Source: Tetradesmus obliquus (lineage: Eukaryota > Chlorophyta > Chlorophyceae > Sphaeropleales > Scenedesmaceae). From it: a DNA stretch of 64,000 nucleotides. Positions 24,089 to 35,313 of the stretch are shown here, piece after piece (positions within the stretch are counted from its first letter, which is position 1; the number at the start of each line of letters is the position of its first letter). The DNA is taken from assembly GCA_030272155.1 (NCBI GenBank), contig CP126195.1, forward strand, positions 992,001-1,056,000, read 5' to 3'. Made by a program: the position numbers and the translations under genes. Under the pieces are notes generated by a model. It did no database searches, had not been told where the DNA came from, and saw nothing but the letters and a program-made list of their open reading frames with translations.

Positions 24089-27000
24089 GTTGTAAACTGC
24101 TCCAAAGTTTCAGTTCTGTGATTGGCAAGGAAAAGATTCACACAGAGTCCCTTCGGGTCTGTGTGTGAGCGACCCCCACCCCAACCCCCCTTGTAATCAG
24201 TTGCAGGACAGGTAGGTGCAGTCGTATTTGTTACAGTGCGGCAGCGCATGCATTCAAGGGCATGTGTCAGCCCGGTAGTGGACAAGCCGCATGCGTGTTG
24301 CAAGCAAGCAGGTATGATGGAGCTAGCAGCATGATGGTGTGCGCGAGCGCACATGTAGTCATGTGTAACTGCACCACCTAGACGGCATGCACCTATTGGA
24401 AAGGGTGCAGCGTGTGCAGCTGTTTGGTGGTGCGCGCGTGCAGCACGCTGGCCTGCATCATGCGTTTCGGCTGTAAGCGATGCGCACTGCCAGCATGATG
24501 AATGCAAGTCGCACATGGCGAAGGCCACCAGGACAACGGTCTCGCAACAACTGCGGCAGCCGCCCGACATGAACGCAGTAGCGCCCAGCTAGACAAGCAG
24601 ACAAGGTCCAAGGCATGCAAGACAAGAGCAGCTTGGCTGCTGCATTAGGACAAGTGTTGCTATGTTGTAACTTCCGTTTCACAGTAACCCTAGCAGCTGA
24701 GCAACAAGTCTTGCTGGCAAGCAGGATGCGCCAAGAATGAGGTAGTCACAAATTCCGGGAGTGGTGCGCTGTGTCGCTTCTGGACGTCTTGTATCGCAAG
24801 GCAGGGTGGTGCTGGAGCGGTTATGAGCTGGGTTTACTTCACTGGCAGGATCCCAGCCCGCGTGACCGGCATCAGTGCACTGTTTGTTTTGTTGTTTACG
24901 TTGAACAAGCCTGAGGCCCGGGCCCTTCGGGCCTTGCCAGTTCGACAGTCAGCGGTGTTGCACGGCTTCATAAGCGGCACAAAGCACTCCGTTGTCGATT
25001 ATCACCTCGATGTATGCAACACACCGTGACGGGCGCTGACACGACGGCAAGACTTCCCTGCGGTGACCATACATTGCGGCTGCTTGCCTGTGACACCAAT
25101 ATACAAAAGAGTTTTGATGTCTTACAATCACCGCCTAACGTCGCAACAGCTTATATGCAACGAGTACGCTCAAGTTTTGCACAATTTCTGTTCCGTCACT
25201 GCAGTGTGGCGGTTGTTGGCAGCCAATTATACATCGAAAAGTATTATCAAATGCAAATACTACGTATAGACACAACACAGCCCTTTGCCGAATATTTGCA
25301 TCGACAGTATGCAGGCTGTGCGAGCGCACAGTTGCGCTGTAGGCGCGACATTACGCGGGGGGCATGCAATAATATGGCATTATATTGACTGCAAATCGGC
25401 AGCAGGCGCCGCGTCGTGTGCTGCCAGAGCACTCAGGATTAATCTGGGCGCAGGAAGCAGTCAAAAAAAGTTGGGGTGGGGGTCGCTAATGAAGCAGCAG
25501 GATTGCTGGTCAAAACCCATACTGCATGTGATGCTGCACTCAGCTGCTCAGTCACGTGACTGTGCACATGGTCTGACCATGCCGAGTGTCAGCTGCTGAC
25601 TCAGGGCCACTAACCAGCCCATAAGCGGACTCTTTGCATTTTCCAGCATATTGCCAGTTGTGTACGTCCTGGTGACGGCAATGTGAAGGCGTTGCACGGG
25701 CTCAGCGGCTCTGTTGCTGCCCAAACTACTGTCACACATGCTGGCATGCAAGCATGCAGCTGCAGCCGGTCGACCTAGCTCCTGCTACGGCAGATGATGC
25801 CTGGAAACGCCTGTCAAGTCTGCATGCGATGCTGTAGGCGAGGGCAATCACCTGCATCAAGGCTCTCGAAGGCACAAATTTGCGAACCAGCAGAGAGAAC
25901 CGGATCTCTGGTTGCGGCTGCTTTTGCTGTGACAGCTGTAATGTATAATCATGCGAGTTTCCACGTGGTTGACTAGCCGTGGGTCTTGGGCAAACTGAAG
26001 GGCAGTGCTCGTATGTCCAGACCAGGAGCTTTGTGCAGAACCAGTATATACCAAAGAGACAACAAGTCAGCAGTTTGGTTTGTGATCTGGTGTCAGGCGA
26101 CGAGTGTTCAGCGTTCGTCGATGGACCGGCACCGGTAGAACTTTGGCCGGCTGAGTAATGTCCTTTCCGGTCCAACACCGCTGGTTTGCTTCGATAACAG
26201 CTGAAGAAGCGTTTAAACTGGTGACACCTAAGTCATGAGTTTGTCCAAACAACACCCACATCCTACCACCCTGAATTTTTTTCTTACGACGAGCACTAAG
26301 CAGTACCGAACCCTGGACCCTATGCTCGTGACACTTTCAGTGTGTTCATTGATTATGCCAACACATGCTTTAAAACAACTCGGATCCATCATGGCACCTT
26401 TTGCTAGCCAGGCATGGCGCACAAGGTTGAGATCGACGTTACCAACATGCACCGCAGCTTTTAGGGTTACAACGTGCACCGCAGTATCAAGGGTTGCACC
26501 GTGCAAGCAGGTCAGACATTATCGGCACTGAGTAACATAATGCGTGCTCACATGCTAGAAGCGGCCCCCATGGCCATCATGGCTGCTTCAACTTCAGATA
26601 CTCTCGGTTGCAGCACTGCTGGGAGCTGGCAGCTCCCCCTACTTGTTGTAGTAACACCTGCATTCAAAACCTGGCCAGTGCTGTTCCTGGTAGCCACGAT
26701 GCCTGGGGGACCCCAGGCAACGTTCCCGGGGAACGAGCACTGAAGCCATCAGTGCCATCAGAAGACAGGGTCTTCTGTTCCTGTGCTGTCTGAGGTGGTG
26801 TGAAGGCGCTTCAGAAGCATGAGCCTGTTGTTACCATACTGACACGTGAAGAACTGCACAGTATTAGTGCAGCACGTTGTACCGCTGCCTAGCGACTGGT
26901 GCAAACGTACATCACATTGCTGCTGCATGTGCAAGGCCTTGCCGCTGGCGAAATCAACACCTGACACAGCTGGCGGCACAACTGCGGCTGCTGCATGTCA

Positions 27001-27714
27001 GGGCAACAACCAGCCGCAACAGCATGCGGCAGGCGTCAGCAACACACATATGCATATGCGCATGCAGCCGCGCTTGACGCAGTGCTTGCTGCGCACAAAC
27101 CATGGACACGCCTGGACACACCCAAACCAACCTGGTTGAACAGCAATCCATCCTGGAACAACCACTACTGCAACACAGCGCCAGCGCATGCTACTGAGAC
27201 TGCCACTTGCAGCAGCTGCTGCACATGCCGCCTTCTTCTGCTGATGCTGCACCAGGAACCGCTCAGCCAGCCTCCACCAAGCAATGCACCAGCCCTTGCC
27301 GCCTCTGCGCTATCTAGCAGTGCTTGCAAGAGCCAGGCACACTGCCTCGGCTCAAAAACAACATCAACAAAGATAGACAGCTGATACACAGTGCCACTTG
27401 TAGCACTACCGGGGCCACGGCCCGTCAAGCAGGCTACAAGCAGCCAAACATAGTCTTATGCAGTGCGCCAATCGCCATGCGCTCGCAGCTGCTGGCGACC
27501 GTGCATTACACACCACGCCAACACACCAGCTCAGTCTCTCGGTGCGCATCACACGCTATGTTGTAGCTTGCAGTCCTTCATAACAGCTTGTAGCTGACAG
27601 CTTGCCGGCTGAAAGTACACAAAGGCAACATATACACAGGCAACGAACAGCCCAGCAGGTCCATCACAGCCTGTAGCCCTGCCAGCGAAAACAACAGCAG
27701 CCAACTGCAACACA
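24089..27714. other. Gene-poor region
   Basis: About 3.6 kb with no gene I can support. It contains no long triplet tract and few decoy exons. Parts are richer in A and T than the rest of the window (25080-25400). Two short perfect inverted repeats stand out, at 24911-24938 (ggcccttcgggcc core) and 26698-26738. No terminal inverted repeats, transposase or reverse transcriptase motifs were seen. Confidence 0.4.
25014..25388 (+). CDS. Possible single-exon hypothetical protein, 124 aa
   Basis: An ATG-initiated frame lies inside a compositionally distinct stretch, with ordinary amino-acid composition (for example FAQFLFRHCSVAVVGSQLYI) and no triplet runs. It could be a small gene, an insertion from an organelle or another source, or chance. 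I recognise no domain, and codon usage cannot be judged by eye. Confidence 0.2.
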   Translation: MQHTVTGADTTARLPCGDHTLRLLACDTNIQKSFDVLQSPPNVATAYMQRVRSSFAQFLFRHCSVAVVGSQLYIEKYYQMQILRIDTTQPFAEYLHRQYAGCASAQLRCRRDITRGACNNMALY

Positions 27715-28743
27715 TCAACTCACTGGCTCTGCAATCGCCACGACTTCATCTGCCGCAGGCGCATCTGCTGCTGCTGCTGGTGCTGCTGCTGCTGGCTGCA
27801 GGCCGCCCACTGCTGCCTCCAGCGCTGCTACTCGCAGCTCCAGGGACTGACGCGCCTCCTTGGCCTGCAGCGTTTCAAACAGTGGCGGTACAACAGGTTG
27901 ATGCACGGTCTGATGCACATGTCAACACACAGGTTGATGCACCTGTCAACACACAGGTTGATGCACGGTTTGATGCACGGGAAACGAGGCAACATTGTCG
28001 TAAGACAGTGTTGCAACATTACAGCTGCTACTCGCAGCTCCAGCGACTCACGCGCCTCCTTGGCCTGCAACGTACAGAACATTTGTATGCAACGGGTTTA
28101 CCAAGAGTGGGTGGATGTAAAACTTGATGCACAAGGCACAAGGATTGAAGGAAGGGCGAAGCAACTATTATTGCAGGCACAGTGACGATGTTCCTGCAGC
28201 TCTGTTGATGCAGAGGTCACCAACAGGGACACAGCATTGCAAGTGGGGCACACAACGCCAGAGAGGTACACTGCCTCTTAACATGGCTGCCTGTTGCAGC
28301 GCATTGCAGGGAGGGCGTGGCGTATGAGCATGAGCAGGCACAGCATGAAAGCTGCTGACAAAGCAGGCTGTGTATATGCCATGCGCGCTATGAAACACAT
28401 CGAATCGCCAGTGCTGCAGTGCAAGCTGCATTGCATGCATCTCCAGTATGCACATATGCAGTGGGCGGTTAACACAGCAATCACTGCTGAACAATAGGCC
28501 TGTACTGACATCTTGCATGGCCATGCTGTGATGGAAGCAAGCTATGACAGGCACTTGAACCGATGGCACGCACAGTTCTCAAGTTGCTGTCAGCTGAACC
28601 AGCACAGCAGGAGGCCTGCAAGTCACCTGTGCTGCTAGATACTCCGTGCCGTTGTTGATGTCTGTATGCAGCTGGTAGAACGTGGCTCCACCAGCCAGAG
28701 CAAAGCCAGCCAGGAAAGAGGTTGCCCTAGTGCGGAGAGACAT
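27715..28743 (-). CDS. Small single-pass membrane protein with coiled coil, 2 exons, 88 aa
   Basis: Exon 1 (28743-28627) and exon 2 (27864-27715) join in phase 0 to give 88 residues. The N terminus MSLRTRATSF is followed by one hydrophobic segment (FLAGFALAGGATFY), a short polar stretch, and a charged helix (AKEARQSLELRVAALEAAV) that looks like a coiled coil. The tail is Ala/Pro-rich and ends EPVS. The layout resembles short, poorly characterised plant and algal proteins anchored in an organelle or ER membrane; I cannot name it. The AUG at 28743 is the first in frame. A copy of the exon 2 start (AKEARESLELRVAA) lies at about 28059-28025 behind its own AG. The gene diverges from NOC1. Confidence 0.6.
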
Positions 28744-29251
28744 ACTGCTGCTGCTGCTGTGCACAACGTATGCCTTCGCAGCAACACGTCTAACCGGCGG
28801 GTGATGCGTACAATATTCTAATGGGTTGCCTGCAAGACAGATCCCGGAGTTTGCTGCTCAGATCACCCTGCTACGCTGATGACTGGCGAGTGAGCTGAAT
28901 TGCAGTGACCAGCAGAGTGCGAGCCAGCAAGTGTGGACATGCAGCTCAGTGAAACACAGCTTTTACTGTAAGGAAAGCGCAAGGTGTATGCACAGCGACT
29001 CCGCTGCGGTAATCGCCACGCTGGTGGTTAGCGTGACAATGTCAATGACACTGGCGGGCACAAGTAGCAGAGATGCACGACTATGAGCTGTTTCGACTGC
29101 CCATAGCTTGCTGTTCATTACAGAGCACTCGCTGGAAGGCCCCAGCCGTCAAGAACCCGGTGTCCCGTCCAGCATTTGGTGGCGATTTCCTCGATTCGAA
29201 AGTGTTGAACGTCTTTTTATTACACTAAGTAAGCGTCTGGGGGATTTCGGG
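28744..29251. promoter_or_regulatory. Shared upstream region of two divergent genes
   Basis: These 508 bp separate the start codons of the small membrane protein (-) and NOC1 (+), so both promoters and 5' UTRs should lie here. I see no clear TATA box or repeated motif. Confidence 0.35.
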
Positions 29252-29446
29252 ATGGCAAAAGACAAGGACAAGCAAGAAAAGCCTGTAAAGGTGGACCCAG
29301 ACGCCCTCAGGGCCGAGGTCAAAGCATTTGCAGCAGAGCTGGGCTTTGGCACCGGCGCAGTAGGTGCCTTTGAGTACGATGACTTTGCTCCCGAGAAGGC
29401 AGCGAAGAAGATCAAGCCAACTGCTGATGCTGGCAAGCAGACGGCT

Positions 29447-29489
<43 letters not shown>

Positions 29490-32400
29490 CAGGCAAGGGC
29501 CAGAGAGATGCAGGCCGCAATGACAAACCTGCTGCAGTTAAGCAGCCCCAGCAGGAGCGTGCAAGCAAGCAGAAGGCAGGCCGCGAGCAGCAGCAACAGC
29601 AGCAGCAGCAGCAGGAACCGTCGCAACTCCTCAGCAGACAGGAGCAAAACTTGGACATAGTGCGCAGTAGGACATGGGTGGAGAGCGTGGGGCCTAGGCC
29701 AGGTGCGGATATGTCACGATATAAAACAACACAAGCATATCATTGTTGCTGATGTTCAAGCAGTGCATGGGCTCTTCAGTCCTAGTCAACAGCCTGCAGC
29801 CATTGTGGCCAGCTGGCGCGCGTCAGCAGGCTGCTGAAGCATAACTGTTTCTTGCAAGAAAGCAGTGCTGATGTGTCGTAATGTCTCTTGTTGCTTCAAC
29901 CACAGAAACGCTGTGTCACGTGCAGCTCAGCCTATCCAATGCAGCTGTCCTCAGGCAATCAACTGCATGTTTAGTGTGGAGTCAGCGATGGCCGGCGAAG
30001 TGACAGTCTGCCTATTCAATGTCACTTGCACTTTTCACCCACTCACAAGCTGACCTCTGCCTGCTACCACCTTTTACACTGCAGGCGAGGCCCGTGGCAA
30101 GTCTCTGCTAGGCAAAGATGAGCCAGCCATTTGGTACGAGGCAGCAGCAGCGCTGGAGCCCCTGCCGGCACCACCCCCAGCTGCAGCAGCAGCAGCAGCA
30201 GGCGGCAAGGGTGCAGCCAAAGCCGGCAAGGCTGCAGCAGCAGCAGCAGCGGCGGCAGCAGCAGCGGGGCAGCTGGACTTTGCTGCTGCTGATGCGATAA
30301 GGACAAAGGCGGAGGGCTTGCTTGAGCGTGAGGCGGCGCTGTTTGAGCGGGAGATGGCGGGGCGCAACGCAGCTGATTCACGGTGGCTGACGCAGGTGTG
30401 GCTTTTTCCCGAGCTGGTTTTCACTTTGCTTACTGGCTGGCTGTTACATGGCTGCTGTATGGGTGTTACGTTGAGCTTGGTCAGCATTGCGCTTTGAACA
30501 GCAGTCAGGCAGCAACATGGCTTCTGCTGGGTGGTGAGTCACACTAGTATGGTGCGGGGGGCTTGCTTGAGCGTGAGACGGCGCTGTTTGAGTGGGAGAT
30601 GGCGGGGCGCAATGCAGCTGCTCACGCTGGCTGGCGCAGGTGTGGCTGGGGTTGCTTATTTTGTGCATTGGCTGCTGTCTGAGTTTAAGAGTTTACTGTT
30701 GTTGAGCAGTTGTTGAGCAGTGAGCGGGAAATGGCGGGGAGGAATGCGGCTGACTCGCGCTGGCTGGCCCAGATGGGTCTCATGTTTGCACAGTTGCACT
30801 TTGCTGTCTGGCTGGGCATGGGGGGGCCTGAGAATCTGCACTTTGGCAGCAGCAGCAGCACCAGCAGCAGCAGCGGCGGCGGGATGCAAGGATTGTCAGG
30901 TCACTGAATGGTGTACAGTAAAGTACGCACTCTGATTACACTGCTGCTGCCCTTGCTGAGCCGCACAGCGCAACCTCTGACCCTGCTGGCCGCGCATATG
31001 AACTTTGCTGCAGGTGCGCCGCAGCGGCACCACTGCGGATAAGGTGGCCGCCATGTCGCTGCTGCTGCTGCCGCCACCCTTGCTGAGTTGGCAACTCTAA
31101 TCAGCTACCTTTTGCTGTCCTCACTGCTGCGTGCTGCTGCAGGTGCGCCGCAGCGGCACCACTGCCGATAAGGTGGCAGCCATGTCGCTGCTGCTGCTGC
31201 CGCCACCCTTGCTGAGTTGGCAACTCTAATCGGCTACGTTTTGCTGTCCTCACTGCTGCGTGCTGCTGCAGGTGCGCCGCAGCGGCACCACTGCCGATAA
31301 GGTGGCAGCCATGTCGCTGCTGCTGCTGCCGCCACCCTTGCTGAGTTGGCAACTCTAATCGGCTACGTTTTGCTGTCCTCACTGCTGCGTGCTGCTGCAG
31401 GTGCGCCGCAGCGGCACCACTGCCGATAAGGTGGCCGCCATGTCGCTGCTGCTGCTGCCGCCACCCTTGCTGAGTTGGCAACTCTAATCAGCTACCTTTT
31501 GCTGTCCTCACTGCTGCGTGCTGCTGCAGGTGCGCCGCAGCGGCACCACTGCCGATAAGGTGGCAGCCATGTCGCTGCTGCTGCTGCCGCCACCCTTGCT
31601 GAGTTGGCAACTCTAATCAGCTACGTTTTGCTGTCCTCACTGCTGCGTGCTGCTGCAGGTGCGCCGCAGCGGTACCACTGCCGATAAGGTGGCCGCCATG
31701 TCGCTGCTGGTCAGCAGCAGCGCAGCAGCCAGCCTGAAGAGCTTGGACGGGCTGCTGACCATGATGGCCAAGAGCGGCGGAGGCCGCCAAGTGGTGGTGG
31801 CAGCGCTGGAGGCACTGCAGGTGCGGCTGGCTAAGTAAATGGTTTTGGGTTTAGGGGGTGGTTTTCGTATCTGAGGTTTTTCCATCCAGCCTCAAAAGCT
31901 TGGATAGGCTGCTGACCATGATGGCAAAGAGCGGCGGAGGCCGCCAAGTAGTGGTGGCAGCGCTGGAGGCACTGCAGGTGGGGCACTTGGGGTTGGTGAT
32001 TTATAACATTTCAGGTGTTGCACTGCTGTGCTGTTCCTTACGGTGCAGCTGTGGGACAAACAGTGAAAGTTTTAGTCACAGCAAACAACCTTTATGCCTC
32101 ACACTCGTGGCCACACCCTGGTATTGCACACATACTTTCACACTTGTTTCCCACATGCACTTCTACTAAGTACACATTCTATTGAACCCGCAGGAGCTCT
32201 TCCTCATGCAGCTGCTGCCTGGCGCACACGCTTGCCCCAAACCGCGTCTCACTCTGGCATCTGTTGTACTTCTTTTGTTACTGCAGGAGCTGTTTCTGAC
32301 TCAGCTGCTGCCGGACCGCAAGCTGAAAGTGCTGGAGTCTCAGCCGCTGGGCCTGCTGCCGCCTGGCAGGGAGGGCGAGCGGCGGCTGCTGCTGTGGGCG

Positions 32401-33687
32401 GTGGAGGACGCGGTCAAGAGCCGCTACGCGCAGTACGTGCAGCTGCTGGAGAAGGCCAGGTGCGGCAACAATGCAGTTTTTTGCCATGTTTTGGACTTTC
32501 TGGATCGCTCAAGCTGTGAGGACGCGGTCAAGAGCCGCTACCCTTTCACCCTTGCAGCACTGATATCCTGGACCCGTCAAGGAAAAGGTTTTAAAGACCA
32601 TCAGCAGGCTGCTGGCAGCTTTTGAGTTGCTACATGCACTTGCGTTCACTATCAGACCACACGTGCTTTCTGCATTTTGGTGCTATGCAGCACCGACAAC
32701 CTGGACTTCATCAAACCTGAGGGTGAACAGGCGCTGCTGGCGGTGCTGCTGTAACAATGCTTTCAAACGGAGTGTTTAGTTTTGTGTTCTGACATGTACG
32801 CACTCTCGCACTCCCTCTGTGCAGCACTGACAACCTGGACTTCATAAAGGAGAAAGCCCTCAAGGCCATCAGCAGGCTGCTGGCGGCCAAGCCGGAGGGT
32901 GAACAGGCGCTGCTGGCAGCCCTGGTCAACAAGCTGGGCGATCCTAGCCGCAAGCTGGCCAGCGATGCGGCGTACATGCTGGGGCAGCTGCTGCTGCAGC
33001 ACCCGGCAATGAAGCCAGTCGTCGTGCGCGAGGTGAGCAGCAGGATCTGGTTACAGATTGAGAACAGTGTGGGCAAAGCCATGCACCAGGAGAGGTTTAA
33101 AGTCTGCTGCATGTTTATTGATGTGTTGGTTTGTTTGGAGAAGAGCCCCGCCTCATACTGGCGGCGCTGGTCAACAAGCTGGGCGATCCCAGCCGCAAGC
33201 TGGCCAGTGATGCAGCCTACATGCTGGGGCAGCTGCTGCTGCAGCACCCGGCAATGAAGCCGGTGGTCGTGCGCGAGGTGAGCAGCAGGTTGCGGGGTCT
33301 GCAGCGCATGCTGCAGGCTGGTGTGTGGTGTGCATCTGTTGGAATGTCTTTTGCGGGGAGGGGGATTCAGTGTATAAAATGACAGTTTTAGGCATGGTAA
33401 ATGCGCAACCGCCCACCTTCAAGCAATGCTGGTCCAGAAGCCCCCCTGCCAGAAGGCTCCTGGCGCTCCAAGTGTGTTTGTGGATGACTGCATGGCAGGG
33501 AACCTGCAGCCTAATGCTGCCCGTGTTGTGCCTTATCCATCCGGCTGCCCACCCCTGCTGCACAACTTTCCATACATTTTATTGCCAGGCGGAATGCTTT
33601 GTGTTCCGGGCATCCTGGCAGAGCGCGGGCGCTGCTACGCCGTCACCCTCCTCAACCAGCTGCCACTGCTGCTGCTGCCGCCGCTGG

Positions 33688-33740
<53 letters not shown>

Positions 33741-33973
33741 CTTACTGCAGGTGGAGCTCTTTGTGTTCAGGCCAGGCCTGGCAGAGCGCGGCCTCTACTA
33801 CGCAGTCACCTATTTTGACCACTTGCCCCTCACCCACACTGAGATACTCTAAGCAACCCCTCTCTGCACGCTGCTGCCCTAACTTTCATTCCCAGGTGGA
33901 GCGCTTTGTGTTCAGGCCGGGCCTGGCAGAGCGTGGGCGCTACTACGCAGTCACTTTCCTCAACCAGCTGCCT

Positions 33974-34005
<32 letters not shown>

Positions 34006-35281
34006 GCTGCTGCTACTTTTTGCAGGTGGAGCGCTTTGTATTCAGGCCGGGCCTTGCAGAGCGCGGCCGCTACTACGCAGTCACCTTCCTCAACCAGCTG
34101 CCGCTCAGCCACAGGCCTCAAGAAGGCGGCACAGCCCTGGCCCAGAAGCTGGTTGACATCTACTTCTCACTCTTCCGGCTTCTGCTGGAAGGCCGCGTGG
34201 GCAATGCTGCTGTGCGGCAGCAGCAGGCTGAAGAGGCAGCAGCAGCGCGCAAGGGCAAGGGCCGCTGGCGTGACGGCGGCAAAGCCGGCAAAAACGGCGG
34301 GAAACAGGCTGCGTTCAAAAGCAAGTTGAACAGGAAGAAGCAGGGCGGCGGTGGTGATGAGGAGGATGACAGCAAGCATGTGGATGGAGGCGATGCAGCA
34401 AGCCAGGCTGCGGCCGGGGAGCTGGATTCGCGCATGCTGTCTGCGCTGATCACTGGCGTGCGGCGTGCGTTCCCGTATGTGGATAGTGAGAAGGTGGAGC
34501 CGCTGATTGAGGCACACAGCGAGGCACTGTTCAGGCTGGTGCACACGGCACCCTTCACGGTGGCGCTGCAGGTGGGTTGTTATGTATTTGTTATTTTTTA
34601 TGACAGTATCGTGTGCCAATGTGACATAATGTTGTACATCCGGTGGTAGTTGCGCACGGCGAGGCGCTGTTCAGGCTGGTGCACACTGCGCCCTTCAATG
34701 TGGCGCTGCAGGTGGGTTGTTATGTTATTTTAAGTGACATAACGGTATAACATAGCACAGTGTGACGGAAGTGGAGCCGCTGATTGAGGCGCACAGCGAG
34801 GCGCTGTTCAGGCTGGTGCACACGGCACCCTTCACGGTGGCGCTGCAGGTGGGTGGATGTCATGTTACGTTACTTCCCTGTTATAACAATGTCAGATGAC
34901 AGTGTGACATTTCATGGGATGTCTGTTGGTTGAGGCGCACAGCGAGGCGCTGTTCAGGCTGGTGCACACTGCGCCTTTCACTGTGGCACTGCTGGTGAGT
35001 CGTTACTTTATCTGATGTGACATTACAGTATAACATAACACAGTGTGACGGAAGGTGGAGCCGCTGATTGAGGCGTACAGCGAGGCGCTGTTCAGGCTGG
35101 TGCACACGGCACCCTTCACGGTGGCGCTGCAGGTGGGTGGCAGCTGTGTTACGCGTGATGGTGGCTGCTGCTGCTGCTGCTGCTGCTGCTGTGCATACTC
35201 GCTGCCTGGTACCAGCATGTTCTTGTGTCTTTCTCAACTGCTGCTGTTGCCCTCACTCGCTTGGCTACTTCTGACCAGCGT

Positions 35282-35313
<32 letters not shown>

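Noticed and set aside
26295..26325. Possible tRNA B box around ccgaaccctgg
   Set aside because: It departs from the GGTTCGANTCC consensus and no cloverleaf could be drawn.
24089..27714. Transposon insertion in the gene-poor region
   Set aside because: No terminal inverted repeats, target-site duplications, transposase or reverse transcriptase motifs could be seen by eye.
31101..31481. Minus-strand 126-codon frame with three identical repeats
   Set aside because: It is the antisense reading of the 129-bp decoy array in NOC1. The period is a multiple of three, which keeps any stop-free frame open.
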